A model generated the notes under the pieces. It was not told where the DNA came from. It ran no database searches and worked only from the letters and a program-made list of their open reading frames with translations. Position numbers and translations under genes: made by a program. Positions 18,129 to 27,402 of a stretch of DNA of 64,000 bases are shown one piece after another. How positions within the stretch are numbered: position 1 is the first letter of the stretch; each line of letters begins with the position of its first letter. The stretch is from Marinobacter sp. BW6 (GTDB lineage: Bacteria > Pseudomonadota > Gammaproteobacteria > Pseudomonadales > Oleiphilaceae): the NCBI RefSeq assembly GCF_008107725.1, contig NZ_VIRN01000064.1, forward strand, positions 1,302,001-1,366,000, given 5' to 3'.

Positions 18129-18863
18129 ATGAGTAACTGGAAGAAATCGCCCGTCCTGTGGATGGGCGGCAGTATTGCCGGCGTGGGGCTGATCGTTGGT
18201 CTGCTCTATGCGTTCGGGGTTCATCAGCAGGTGGTTGAGCTGCTGCGCTGGTTCGATACTCAGGGAGCCTGGGCGGCTTTCCTTTTTATTGGCCTTATGG
18301 TGCTTGCCATGGTGCTCCTGCTACCTGGGGTGCTTCTGACTACTGGCGCCGGCTTTGTGTTCGGTGTGCTCGAAGGCACGGCTTACGTGGTGGTTGGTAC
18401 CACTGTGGGCTCGGCCATTGCCTTTCTGATTGCCCGGCATTTTCTGGGCGATCACGCCCGCGTTTATATCCGCAACCGTGCACAATTGTCTGTGGTGAGC
18501 AACGAAATGGCGCCCCACGGCTGGAAAATCGTGCTACTCACTCGCCTGATTCCTTTCTTTCCCGGCAAACTGTCCAATTTTCTGTTCGGTCTCACCAATT
18601 TCTCGTTCAGCGGATTTGTGGCTGGGACTTTCCTGGGTGTTATTCCTTTCTCACTCCATAACGTCTATCTGGGCTCGCTGGCGGCTGATCTGTCCACTCT
18701 GGGCGTTCGGGAGACTGGTCGCACGCCCCTGGAGTGGGCCATTTATGGTGCCGGGTTCGTAGGCACAGTGATGGCGGTCGTGTTTCTGAACCGCCTGGCC
18801 CGTCGGGCACTGGCCCGTTACAAAGTCGAGACCGAACCAACCGAACAGGAGACAAGCCAATGA
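18129..18863 (+). CDS. TVP38/TMEM64 (DedA superfamily) membrane protein
   Basis: 244 residues, about six membrane segments. The SNARE-associated/VTT core is present: LLPGVLLTTGAGFVFG near 66, GTTVGSAIAFLIARHFLG near 92, and LLTRLIPFFPGKLSNFLFG near 140, where the Arg and the Phe-Pro region are conserved. Family members are thought to move lipids or polyprenyl carriers across the membrane. Its TGA overlaps the ATG of the next gene (ATGA), so the two are translationally coupled, which is a less usual partnership. AGGG lies seven bases before the ATG. Confidence 0.9.
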   Translation: MSNWKKSPVLWMGGSIAGVGLIVGLLYAFGVHQQVVELLRWFDTQGAWAAFLFIGLMVLAMVLLLPGVLLTTGAGFVFGVLEGTAYVVVGTTVGSAIAFLIARHFLGDHARVYIRNRAQLSVVSNEMAPHGWKIVLLTRLIPFFPGKLSNFLFGLTNFSFSGFVAGTFLGVIPFSLHNVYLGSLAADLSTLGVRETGRTPLEWAIYGAGFVGTVMAVVFLNRLARRALARYKVETEPTEQETSQ

Positions 18864-21055
18864 GCTGGATGAAGTGGCTGCCCTGGCGTTATCTGGTAAA
18901 GCGCGTGGCACATCGTCATGGTTTTCTGGATCCGATCGCGCTGCTCGGGAAACTGCACAGTTTTGCCCAGCCGTCGGAAGTCGGCGAGCCTATCGAACTG
19001 CTCAGGGCCGGCGTGGTTTTCCACGCGCGGGGTCTGATCAACAGTCGGGTCATCCAGCATAACCTCGACTGGGTCTGGCCTTACTGGGTGGAGCGTCAGT
19101 TTGACCCCGAAGATATTGGCTTTATTCCCCGGGCGTTCTCCATCACCCACATCAATCTGAGTAACCGTAACTGGACGGCCATTGGCCAGCCGGATGTCGA
19201 TGAGCTGCCGGTGGTCGATCCCCGCGGGTTGCTGACCCCATTCCATGACGGCTGGTCACTGGATGCATGGCTGCTGGCAGATGATGGCCGGTGTCTTCTG
19301 CCCTCACGTTGCAAGACGGCCCGGCAGCGCCAGGAACTGGACGATGGCCCCTGCGTGGTCACGGAGTCGGAACTGGATGGGCTGGCGCTGACCAGTCGTT
19401 CCAAGGTTGTGGTCGAAGATGGCCGGCCGGTTTGCGAGATGGTTGTTAAGGCCCGGTCTGAGACGACAGGCTCCCTGGTTATATCCTTGCGGCCGGCCAA
19501 TCCTGAAGGCATCAGTTTTATCAACAAGGTCCGACTGTCCGAGCAAAGAGACGCCTGGACCGTGGATGGCAAGCAGGCGGTGTTTTTCAGTCGGCCGGCA
19601 GAGCGTCACCACGTGTCGAACTACCGCCAGGGTGATGTCCGGATCCACCTGCAGGACAAGGAAGACCAGAGCGAAGGGCAGTGCGACGTTGGCATGGTCA
19701 CGGCGGCGGCCCTGTTCCGGGTTGAAGCCGGTGAGGAATCGGAACTCAGGCTCAGGGTGCCGCTGCAGGATGAATCGGCGCCAATCATTCGTCCGGATGG
19801 CTGGGAGAGGGCCCTTGAAGGCTACGCCCGGCTTGATTGCCCGGATGAAAACTGGCAGTTCCTCTATGACGCCGCGCTGAATTCCCTCGTACTGCACTCT
19901 CCGGAGGACGTGTACCCCGGGCCTTATACCTACAAGCGTTTCTGGTTTCGCGATGCCGCATTCATCATCCATGCCTTGCTCTGCGCTGGACTGACCGACC
20001 GGGCCGAACGGGCGCTTTACCAGTTTCCGGCGCGTCAACTGAAGAACGGCTATTTCCGATCCCAGGAAGGGGAATGGGATGCCAACGGTGAAGTGCTCTG
20101 GATTCTCAGGCGCTTCCATGAACTCACCGGCCGGCCGCTGCACCCTGAATGGCAGGAGCCGGTGCGCAAGGGCGCTCGCTGGATCGAGAAAAAACGCCTG
20201 AGTGAAAATATCGATGAGCCTCACGCAGGGCTGTTGCCCGCCGGCTTCAGTGCCGAGCACCTGGGGCCCAATGACTATTACTATTGGGACGACTTCTGGG
20301 GCATCGCTGGCCTCAAGGCCGCTGAATCATTATTTGCCCCGATTGACCGGAAAACCGGCGAGCATTTTGGCGCCGGGGCCCGGGAGTTCAGTCAGACCGT
20401 TGATCGCAGTCTGACAACCTGTGAGCAACGCCTCAAGCGACCTGGTATGCCGGCCTCGCCCTATCGCCGCCTGGATGCCGGCGCCATTGGCTCGCTGGCC
20501 ATGGGGTACCCGACTCAGCTGTGTGAGCCGGATGATCCGAGGTTGCTCGACTGTGTCGAATTCCTGCTCGAAAAATGCTTTGTGAAAGGAGCGTTCTATC
20601 AGGACATGATTCACTCGGGCCTGAATGCCTACCTGACCCTTCATGTGGCACAGGTGCTCCTGCGTGCGGGCGACCCTCGATTTCTGGACCTGGTGGATGC
20701 GGTTGCCGGGCTGGCATCGCCCACCGGACAGTGGCCGGAAGCTATCCATCCGGCGACCGGTGGCGGCTGCATGGGTGATGGTCACCACGTCTGGGCGTCT
20801 GCCGAATGGGTGTTGATGGTGCGCAACTGCTTTGTTCGGGAGGAGGGGGATCGCCTGATTCTCTGTGCCGGTATTCCTCCGCGTTGGCTGGAACAGGACC
20901 AGCCAATCCGCTTTGGTCCGGCACCGACCAGTTTTGGAACCGTGTCCATTACTATTACGCCACGGCCGGGAGAAGTGCCCGAGGTAACCTGGGAGGGCAA
21001 CTGGCACAACGATGAACCTGATATCGAGGTCAGGCTTCCGGAGCCTGGTGCCTGA
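18860..21055 (+). CDS. Glucoamylase-like (alpha/alpha)6-barrel protein
   Basis: 731 residues, cytoplasmic by composition (no signal peptide). The C-terminal half (about 380-690) reads as a six-hairpin glycosidase: FWFRDAAFIIHALLCAG near 360, EWDANGEVLWILRRFHELTG near 410, NDYYYWDDFWGIAGLKAAE near 475, and AEWVLMVRNCFVREEGD near 650. The N-terminal half is beta-rich, as in GH15/GH63-like or amylo-1,6-glucosidase-like proteins. Substrate unknown. I chose the ATG at 18860, with AGGAGAC ahead of it, overlapping the preceding stop. Acidic residues in the WDD and EWD segments are candidate catalytic groups, but this is inference. Confidence 0.72.
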   Translation: MSWMKWLPWRYLVKRVAHRHGFLDPIALLGKLHSFAQPSEVGEPIELLRAGVVFHARGLINSRVIQHNLDWVWPYWVERQFDPEDIGFIPRAFSITHINLSNRNWTAIGQPDVDELPVVDPRGLLTPFHDGWSLDAWLLADDGRCLLPSRCKTARQRQELDDGPCVVTESELDGLALTSRSKVVVEDGRPVCEMVVKARSETTGSLVISLRPANPEGISFINKVRLSEQRDAWTVDGKQAVFFSRPAERHHVSNYRQGDVRIHLQDKEDQSEGQCDVGMVTAAALFRVEAGEESELRLRVPLQDESAPIIRPDGWERALEGYARLDCPDENWQFLYDAALNSLVLHSPEDVYPGPYTYKRFWFRDAAFIIHALLCAGLTDRAERALYQFPARQLKNGYFRSQEGEWDANGEVLWILRRFHELTGRPLHPEWQEPVRKGARWIEKKRLSENIDEPHAGLLPAGFSAEHLGPNDYYYWDDFWGIAGLKAAESLFAPIDRKTGEHFGAGAREFSQTVDRSLTTCEQRLKRPGMPASPYRRLDAGAIGSLAMGYPTQLCEPDDPRLLDCVEFLLEKCFVKGAFYQDMIHSGLNAYLTLHVAQVLLRAGDPRFLDLVDAVAGLASPTGQWPEAIHPATGGGCMGDGHHVWASAEWVLMVRNCFVREEGDRLILCAGIPPRWLEQDQPIRFGPAPTSFGTVSITITPRPGEVPEVTWEGNWHNDEPDIEVRLPEPGA

Positions 21056-21158
21056 CAAACTGTACCGGTCAGGAAAACGGTTTTCTGTATCTGTTTTGTT
21101 TGCCTGCTAACTTATAAAGTAAGCTGACTGACAAATACATCGAATCCGGTTGAGTTTC

Positions 21159-22046
21159 ATGCGCTCACTGTTTTTCTCGTTCTTCGTGCCCGCGCTGTTC
21201 GTCTGGCTGTGGAGTACCGGTTTTATCGGCGCCAAGTATGGTCTGCCGTTTGCGGAGCCGTTTACACTGCTGCTGATCCGCATGCTGCTGACACTGGTAG
21301 TGCTGGGCGGGTTGGCGTGGCTCATGAAAACCCGTTGGCCGGGCTGGCGCGGTGCCGGCCATCTTGCGGTCACCGGGATGCTGGTGCATGGCTGCTACCT
21401 GGGCGGCGTCTACTACGCAATTCAGGACGGCATGGCGTCCGGGATTGTTTCCCTCATCGTTGGCTTGCAACCACTGGTAACCGCAGCTGCAGCCGTTGCC
21501 TTTCTCAAGGAATCCGTCAGTGGCCGGCAGTGGGCCGGGCTCGCTCTCGGCCTCATCGGTGTTGCTCTGGTGCTTCTCGAAAAATTCGGAGTCAACGGTG
21601 CAGACTCAATGTTTTCACCCTGGAGTCTGCTCTGGGCCGTTTTTGCACTTGCCGGCATATCCATGGGCACCGTCTACCAGAAACGCTACGGCGCCAGCGC
21701 GGATCTGGTTGCTGGCACGCTGATTCAATTTGCGGCAGCGGCCGTCTTGTTTGCCATTGGAGCCTTTGCGCTGGAAACCCGGGAGGTCGAATGGAGCCTG
21801 CAGCTTCAGTTGTCCATGGCATGGCTTGTCATCGGCTTGTCCACGGGCGCTGTCCTGCTGCTAATGTGGCTGATCCGCCAGGGTGCAGCTTCACAGGTTG
21901 CCAGCCTGTTCTATCTGGTGCCACCGGTTACTGCACTTGAAGCCTATCTGTTGTTTGATGAGCGCCTCGGTGGACTCGCCATGACGGGTGGCCTGGTCGC
22001 CATTGTCGGTGTCGCATTGGTGGTCACCCAGAAAAAACCTGCTTAG
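21159..22046 (+). CDS. EamA/DMT-family permease
   Basis: 295 residues with ten membrane helices in two EamA repeats (about 5-135 and 150-290). Seen: GFIGAKYGLPFAEPFTLLLI near 25, GMASGIVSLIVGLQPLVTA near 90, and QVASLFYLVPPVTALEAYLL near 245. These are metabolite exporters or importers, often for amino acids. The ATG at 21159 is preferred to a TTG nine bases earlier. A weak hairpin (CAGGAAAAC...GGTTTTCTG) follows the previous gene. It lies 28 bp upstream of rarD, with which it is likely cotranscribed. Confidence 0.9.
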   Translation: MRSLFFSFFVPALFVWLWSTGFIGAKYGLPFAEPFTLLLIRMLLTLVVLGGLAWLMKTRWPGWRGAGHLAVTGMLVHGCYLGGVYYAIQDGMASGIVSLIVGLQPLVTAAAAVAFLKESVSGRQWAGLALGLIGVALVLLEKFGVNGADSMFSPWSLLWAVFALAGISMGTVYQKRYGASADLVAGTLIQFAAAAVLFAIGAFALETREVEWSLQLQLSMAWLVIGLSTGAVLLLMWLIRQGAASQVASLFYLVPPVTALEAYLLFDERLGGLAMTGGLVAIVGVALVVTQKKPA

Positions 22047-22074
22047 CAAAACGGTTCCCAGGAGTGGTTAAGAC

Positions 22075-22965
22075 ATGACGGAAGTGACCAAGGGTGTCTG
22101 GTATGGTCTGAGCGCCTATACCATCTGGGGCTGCTTTCCTCTCTTTTTTGCTCTTTTCGAAGGTGTGCCGGCGTTCGAGATCCTGATCCATCGGATCATC
22201 TGGTCCTGTGTGTTCCTGGCCGTGGTCATAAGTGGCCTGCGTCGCTGGCCGGCTGTACGGGCGGCATTGGCGAATCCGACCCAGCTCTGGCGGGTACTTG
22301 CCTGTGCGTTACTCATTGCCGCCAACTGGGGTATCTACATCTATTCCGTGGAAACCCGCCATGTTCTCCAGGCCAGTCTGGGCTATTTCCTGACGCCGCT
22401 GGTGAATGTTGCTCTCGGTATGCTTGTGCTTCGCGAACGCATGGGCCCGTGGCAGATGGCCGCCGTGGTGCTGGCGGGTATCGGAATCCTGATCCAGTTG
22501 GCGCTTCTTGGTGAGCTGCCCTGGATTTCCCTGGCCCTTGCCATGAGTTTCGGCACCTATGGCCTGGTTCGAAAACAGGTGATGCTGGACGGCCTGTCCG
22601 GTCTGTTCGTTGAGACCATGTTGCTGCTTCCGGTCGGCCTGCTGACTTTTGGCTGGCTGGCGAGTAAGGGCATGTCCCACTTCGGCGAAAGCGCTTATAT
22701 CGGCGGCCTGCTGATGGCCAGCGGCATCGTGACTGCCATTCCGTTGCTTCTGTTTGCAGGCGCTGCCCGGCGCCTGCGGCTGGCGACCGTGGGCTTCCTG
22801 ATGTACATCAACCCCACTCTGCAATTTTTCATCGCTCTGCTGGTTTTTGGTGAGCCATTAAGTGATGTTCAGTTGATCAGTTTCGTAGTGATCTGGATCG
22901 CACTGGGGCTGTACAGCTGGTCTTCCTGGCACTACCGGCCACGGGTGCCGGTCGGCCAGGATTAA
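22075..22965 (+). CDS. rarD: EamA/DMT-family permease RarD
   Basis: 296 residues, ten membrane helices. RarD marks: the N-terminal GVWYGLSAYTIWGCFPLFF, EILIHRIIWSCVFL near 36, NWGIYIYSVETRHVLQASLG near 85, YFLTPLVNVALG, and NPTLQFFIALLVFGEPL near 250. RarD was named for chloramphenicol resistance in Pseudomonas but its substrate is not established. AGGAG lies ten bases before the ATG. Adjacent to another DMT gene; convergent with the haloalkane dehalogenase gene (26 bp apart). Confidence 0.92.
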   Translation: MTEVTKGVWYGLSAYTIWGCFPLFFALFEGVPAFEILIHRIIWSCVFLAVVISGLRRWPAVRAALANPTQLWRVLACALLIAANWGIYIYSVETRHVLQASLGYFLTPLVNVALGMLVLRERMGPWQMAAVVLAGIGILIQLALLGELPWISLALAMSFGTYGLVRKQVMLDGLSGLFVETMLLLPVGLLTFGWLASKGMSHFGESAYIGGLLMASGIVTAIPLLLFAGAARRLRLATVGFLMYINPTLQFFIALLVFGEPLSDVQLISFVVIWIALGLYSWSSWHYRPRVPVGQD

Positions 22966-22991
22966 GTCGGCCACCCTCAGGGCTACATCAC

Positions 22992-23882
22992 TCAGGAGAG
23001 GGTAGCGAGCAGGTCATTGATGGCCCGGGCGAAGGGCACGGGCGAATCCTCCTGAAGAAAGTGGCCACCCTTGAGGGTTACGTGGGGCTGGTCTTTTGCG
23101 CCCGGAATCCGCTTCTGCATATACGCATCCCCACCCCGGGTGATCGGATCGCCGTTGCTGAAGGTGGTCAGAAACGGTTTTTCCCAGTGTTCGAGAACTT
23201 CCCAGGCGTTCCGGTTAGCCTCACTGGCGGGATCGTCTGGGTGCATCGGCACCAGTCTGGGGAAGGCCCGGGCGCCGGCTTTGTATTTCTTGCCGGGGAA
23301 GGGGGCGTCGTAGGCCCGTATTTCATCGGGCCCCAGCTTGCGGAAAGAGCCTGTGTTGATAATCCGCGCAATGGGGAACCAGGGGCTGTGCAGGGCGAAA
23401 TTCTTCCAGATCTTGAACGCCGGTGGCGCTTTCTGATCGCCGGTCGGCAGCATACCGTTGCCGACCACAATGGCCCGGAACCGATCGGGATTTTCTGCCG
23501 CCAACCGCAGCCCCAGGAGGGACCCCCAATCCTGGCAAACCAGGGTAATGTTGGTCAGGTCCAGCTGATCCAGGAACGACTGCATCCAGTCCATGTGCTG
23601 TTGGTAGGAATAGTCGTCAGTGGCAGTGGGCTTGTCGGACTTGCCGAAACCGATCAGGTCCGGTGCGATAACCCGGTGGCCGGCCGCCGCACATACCGGA
23701 ATCATATGGCGGTAAAGGTAGGACCATGAAGGTTCACCATGCATCATCAGAACGGGGCTTGCCTCGGAAGGACCCTCATCCACGTAGTGCATTCGCAGAC
23801 CGCCCACCTCTACATAGTGGGGCTCAAACGGATAGTCCAGCAGTCTTTCAAAGCGTTTTTCCGGGGTTCTGACAAAGTCCAT
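22992..23882 (-). CDS. Haloalkane dehalogenase (HLD-I type)
   Basis: Alpha/beta hydrolase of 296 residues that cleaves carbon-halogen bonds to give an alcohol and halide. The HLD-I start MDFVRTPEKRFERL is present; HGEPSWSYLYR forms the oxyanion hole. The nucleophile is Asp118 in CQDWGSLLGLRLA and is followed by the halide-binding Trp119. The acid is in FSNGDPIT and the base His is in KGGHFLQED. I chose the ATG at 23882, with AAGG eight bases upstream, over one 21 bases earlier. DhlA, DhmA and DppA are the nearest known types, judged from motif pattern. No halide-compound pathway genes lie nearby. Confidence 0.85.
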   Translation of the reverse strand: MDFVRTPEKRFERLLDYPFEPHYVEVGGLRMHYVDEGPSEASPVLMMHGEPSWSYLYRHMIPVCAAAGHRVIAPDLIGFGKSDKPTATDDYSYQQHMDWMQSFLDQLDLTNITLVCQDWGSLLGLRLAAENPDRFRAIVVGNGMLPTGDQKAPPAFKIWKNFALHSPWFPIARIINTGSFRKLGPDEIRAYDAPFPGKKYKAGARAFPRLVPMHPDDPASEANRNAWEVLEHWEKPFLTTFSNGDPITRGGDAYMQKRIPGAKDQPHVTLKGGHFLQEDSPVPFARAINDLLATLS

Positions 23883-23961
23883 CGCGCTTGCCTTGTTGTT
23901 CATTATTGTGAGGGAATGGTTGTCAGAATTGTGCTGGAGCGAGGGGGCAGAGACAAGCGCA

Positions 23962-24873
23962 ATGACCTATTGGTTGATTTGCAACTCCAGGGCAGGAGAT
24001 GGTGAGCGGGGTCGGGACTTCTGGCTGGAGCATCTGGCATCTGCTGGTATTCATGATCTCCAGTGCCGTGACTTTGAAGAGCCCGACTGGAGCGGAAAGC
24101 TCGGCGACCAGGATACGGTTATTGTCGCGGGCGGCGACGGCTCGGTGAGCCGGGCCGCAGCCGTTTGTCGGGAGAAGGGCGCCACCCTGGCTGTCCTGCC
24201 GTCCGGCACAGCCAACGACTTTTCACGGAATCTTGGGCTTCCCCACCAGCCGGGAGCGCTGTGTGATTTGATCGCCAGCGGCCTGACGCAAACGGTGGAT
24301 GTCGCGGATTATGGCGAAGGTATTTTTCTGAACGTTGCCCATATCGGGATGGGAACCCTGCCTGCACGGGAATCTCGTGGTGCCGAGAAAAAGATCTTCG
24401 GGCGATTCAGCTATGTGGTTCAATTACTGCGCCGGTTGAAAGCAAAACGAGGCTTCAGGGCAACCATTCGTTGCGATCGGGGCGTCGTGAAGGGCCGGTG
24501 GCTTTCCATCGCCGTAGCCAGTGGCGCTTTTTTTGGTGGTGGCAATGAGATTCCCGAGGCATCAGCCAGCGATGGCCAGCTGGATATTATCGCCGTCCGG
24601 CCACGCCCAATTCTTCAGCTACTGTTTACGTTTCTGATGGTTCGGCTCAACCGGCAGGCTCCGCGGCGTACCAGCACCCTGGTCCATATCAAGAGCCAAC
24701 GCTGCCTGGTACACACCGGTAAACCAAAAACGGTGACGGCCGACGGTGATGTGGTCTCCAGAACCCCTCTCAACGTAGTCTGTAAACGCGGCTGCCTGCG
24801 TGTGATTGGTGAGAGGGTTGTTAGCACCGCTGCAGATGCTGGCGCCGGAGACAGTGTCTCTGGTGTCGTCTGA
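23962..24873 (+). CDS. Diacylglycerol kinase family lipid kinase (YegS-like)
   Basis: About 303 residues. The DAGK catalytic domain shows VAGGDGSVSRA near 55 and LPSGTANDFSRNLGLP near 82. FLNVAHIGMG and the C-terminal TADGDVVSRTPLNV complete the family pattern. It would phosphorylate a lipid, diacylglycerol or phosphatidylglycerol-like, at the inner membrane. MTYWLICNSRAGDG at 23962 is the natural start, although the ribosome site is weak; an ATG at 23893 would add 23 poorly conserved residues. It is divergent from the dehalogenase gene. Confidence 0.88.
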   Translation: MTYWLICNSRAGDGERGRDFWLEHLASAGIHDLQCRDFEEPDWSGKLGDQDTVIVAGGDGSVSRAAAVCREKGATLAVLPSGTANDFSRNLGLPHQPGALCDLIASGLTQTVDVADYGEGIFLNVAHIGMGTLPARESRGAEKKIFGRFSYVVQLLRRLKAKRGFRATIRCDRGVVKGRWLSIAVASGAFFGGGNEIPEASASDGQLDIIAVRPRPILQLLFTFLMVRLNRQAPRRTSTLVHIKSQRCLVHTGKPKTVTADGDVVSRTPLNVVCKRGCLRVIGERVVSTAADAGAGDSVSGVV

Positions 24874-25083
24874 GTTCCGCGAAAAGTTGGTCGGTTTTCA
24901 GATACGTTTTGTCACTGACTTTTCCGGCAGGAAACGCAATCATGGGCTTTGCTGGCATAATCGACCACAATGGCTAACATTAACTGCCAATGTGTCGCTT
25001 TTGCAATCATATCCCTGGTTTATGGCCACCTAGTGCGGCCGCCTGACTTCCGTTCCAGCTGAATCGTCGAAAAGGACTAGAGA

Positions 25084-25866
25084 ATGCCCACAGAAACTGC
25101 ATCGGTCTCCTCGAAGTTAAACAAAGGCATTAAAACCGGCTTCATCGCGTTGATCCTGTTGACCACTGGCCTCCCGGCTTTTGCGGCCGAGCGTCTGTAT
25201 ATCTTTACGGAAAACTACCCTCCCTATAATGCCTCTGAAACCGGAAAAGGGTTTGCCCATAACGAAGACGACATAACCGGCATCTGTGCGGATATGGTCA
25301 AGGCAATGCTGTCTCGGGTCGACTATGACTACGTGATGAAAATGCGGGACTGGAGTTACGCCTACAACTGGGTGCAGGATCGGGAAAATCATGGTCTGTT
25401 CTGCACCGCGCGCACCGACGAGCGGGAAGATCAGTTTCAATGGGTAGGTCCTCTGGCGTCTATCAAGTGGACGCTGTTTGCCGCGCCAGATTCCGATATC
25501 ACTCTGGACTCCCTGGAAGAGGCCAAAGACCTGAGAATCGCCGGCTACAAGGGCGATGTGATGTCGGAGTACCTGGTTGACCAGGGATTCAACGTGGTGA
25601 TGGGGATTTCCGGTGATGTAAACACCCGTCGCCTTACCCTGGGCCAGGCGGATCTGTGGGTGACCGACGGCCTGGTTGGCCCCCTGATGGCAGAAGAAGA
25701 GCACGGGATTACCGGGCTGCAGCCGGTGCTGGTATTCCGGGAGACGCCCATGTATCTGGCGTTCAGCAACAACACCGATCCGGCCGTGATCGAGGATCTC
25801 CAGCAGGCGCTTGACGAGGCTCGTGAGGCCGGAGAAATCGAAAGAATTGCAGCAAGCTACGAGTAA
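25084..25866 (+). CDS. Periplasmic family-3 substrate-binding protein (amino-acid type)
   Basis: 260 residues; signal peptide about 1-34 (ALILLTTGLPAFA then AERLYIF). SBP_bac_3 features: ENYPPYNAS near 45, GICADMVKAMLSRV near 65, RTDEREDQFQWVGPLA near 110, and DLRIAGYKGDVMSEYLVDQG near 150. No permease or ATPase gene follows, so it is an orphan binding protein or a sensor-like one. AAAGGACTAGAGA precedes the ATG. The 210-bp upstream gap contains CATAAT (24957-24962), a possible -10. Ligand unknown. Confidence 0.87.
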   Translation: MPTETASVSSKLNKGIKTGFIALILLTTGLPAFAAERLYIFTENYPPYNASETGKGFAHNEDDITGICADMVKAMLSRVDYDYVMKMRDWSYAYNWVQDRENHGLFCTARTDEREDQFQWVGPLASIKWTLFAAPDSDITLDSLEEAKDLRIAGYKGDVMSEYLVDQGFNVVMGISGDVNTRRLTLGQADLWVTDGLVGPLMAEEEHGITGLQPVLVFRETPMYLAFSNNTDPAVIEDLQQALDEAREAGEIERIAASYE

Positions 25867-25889
25867 GCAATCAGGGATGGGCGGAATTC

Positions 25890-26402
25890 TCAGAACCAGA
25901 GCCCGATCTGCGGATCGGGCTCTTTGCGTTCGATCAGCAACCCGTTCTTCTCCAGCATGCCAATGAGCTTCTCGGTATCCTCAATGTTCAGGAAAGCGCC
26001 AATCGATACCTCGGTATCCCGATGGGTGAGAGAAAGCTTCGCCGGTGTGAACGGATGCGGTGGTGAGGCAATCCTGAGCCGCGCATAGCGGGTCGGGAGG
26101 GTCCATTCCGACTGCTTGTGTTTTATGCCCTTCTCCAGATGAATGTCGTCATCGTCGATGGACAGCACCTCCTGACGCTGGCACTCCCGGGAAGTCAGGT
26201 AGATACCGCAGGCGAGCGCAATCAACTCAAGCCCCGCAAAAGGGATGATCACCCAAGCGCCCATAAGCGTGAAGCCCGTGGCTATGAGGGCTGAAAGCAC
26301 AAACAGGGCCGCCCAGATCCTGACATTGCCATGCCAGCTGAGGGAACGGTTGGGGGTCAGGACCAGCCGGAAACCATCCGGATGTGGCAAGCGTTCCACC
26401 AT
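25890..26402 (-). CDS. DUF2244 membrane protein
   Basis: 170 residues with two membrane helices (about 29-49 and 52-72) and a C-terminal soluble region. The pattern (LVLTPNRSLSW, GAWVIIPFAGLELIALACGIYL, and DDDIHLEKGIK) matches DUF2244. Members are often found near cytochrome c oxidase genes, but none is here. It converges with the solute-binding protein gene; its last codons lie inside a terminator hairpin. Function unknown. Confidence 0.8.
   Translation of the reverse strand: MVERLPHPDGFRLVLTPNRSLSWHGNVRIWAALFVLSALIATGFTLMGAWVIIPFAGLELIALACGIYLTSRECQRQEVLSIDDDDIHLEKGIKHKQSEWTLPTRYARLRIASPPHPFTPAKLSLTHRDTEVSIGAFLNIEDTEKLIGMLEKNGLLIERKEPDPQIGLWF
25898..25923 (+). terminator. Terminator of the solute-binding protein gene
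   Basis: A perfect 11-bp stem (AGAGCCCGATC / GATCGGGCTCT) with a four-base TGCG loop, 31 bp after the stop of the plus-strand gene, then TTGCGTT. It overlaps the 3' end of the convergent DUF2244 gene. Confidence 0.65.
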
Positions 26403-26471
26403 GGAATCTGCCTCAGTTTTAACGCGCCGCTAGACTTGATGATAGTCAATTATACGGTGAGTGCGACTGGT

Positions 26472-27263
26472 TCAGATCTGGCAGTTGGCCGGGGGAACCG
26501 TCTCGAAAACCGGGCGGGCGACTGCCAGTTGATTTTGCAGGGAGGCGATGCGGCTATCGTGGTTCGGGTGGGTGGAGAGGAATTCCAGCGGCTGTGCGCC
26601 CGAAGCCCGCGCCATATTCTGCCAGAGACGAACACTCTGGCCCGGCTCAAAACCGGCCCGGGCCATGATTTCCAGGCCCATCAAATCGGCTTCCTTCTCA
26701 TGGGCACGACTAAACGGCAGAGTAATGCCCAACTGGGCACCGATGCCGAGAGCCTGTTGAATCTGGCCTTCTGCGATTTCGCTTTCGGTGAACAGGCCCA
26801 CCAGCAGCATTCCCGCCTGCAGACCCAGTTCCTGGGTTAAACGTTCATTTCCATGGTCGGCAAGAACATGGGCAATTTCATGGCCAATGACCGTGGCCAG
26901 CTGCGCCTGGTTTTCCGCGAGCTGGAGTAGCCCTGAATGCACGCCGATTTTCCCGCCGGGAAGGGCAAAGGCATTGGGCGTGGCGTTTTCAAAGACGGCA
27001 ACCTCCCAGGATTGGGGCATAGGTGCCTCCGGATACTGTGTATCGGCCGCGCTGACCAGGGCTTCCGTGATGCACTGCACCAGGCGGTTGACGTCTGGCC
27101 TCGTGATCACGGTACTCTGCTGTTTGATCTGTTCGAAGCTGTCCTGGCCCATGTCCGCCAGAACGGCGTCGGGAACCAGGGCCAGCCGGTTCCGGCCGGT
27201 GGGGGATTCCTGGCAGCCCGTGAGGAAGGTGACAGTTACGAGGATGAGTAAAAGCGATTTCAA
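26472..27263 (-). CDS. M48-family zinc metalloprotease lipoprotein
   Basis: 263 residues with a lipoprotein signal (LTGC, lipidated Cys17). The M48 motif HEIAHVLADHG lies near residue 126, and the third ligand is in EKEADLMGLEIMARAG near 188. These Zn-proteases degrade outer-membrane or periplasmic proteins (LoiP/BepA group). The start is TTG at 27263, with GGAG six bases upstream, which is unusual but well supported by the signal peptide beginning at once. The next gene upstream is divergent (27403). Likely a single-gene unit. Confidence 0.92.
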   Translation of the reverse strand: MKSLLLILVTVTFLTGCQESPTGRNRLALVPDAVLADMGQDSFEQIKQQSTVITRPDVNRLVQCITEALVSAADTQYPEAPMPQSWEVAVFENATPNAFALPGGKIGVHSGLLQLAENQAQLATVIGHEIAHVLADHGNERLTQELGLQAGMLLVGLFTESEIAEGQIQQALGIGAQLGITLPFSRAHEKEADLMGLEIMARAGFEPGQSVRLWQNMARASGAQPLEFLSTHPNHDSRIASLQNQLAVARPVFETVPPANCQI

Positions 27264-27402
27264 GCAGGACTCCGTTACCCGTAAAGTAAAGCTCTGATTT
27301 TATCGTTAGTATCCGCGGTCGGGGAGACTTACGCCATCCCGTCAGCGTTTGTTGCGGGTCTTTGGTAGGATGGGCTTAGAGAATTCCGAGGGAAAGACTG
27401 TT

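Noticed and set aside
21060..21085. Hairpin after the glucoamylase-like gene as a firm terminator
   Set aside because: Seven pairs with a wobble and no U-run directly after; too weak.
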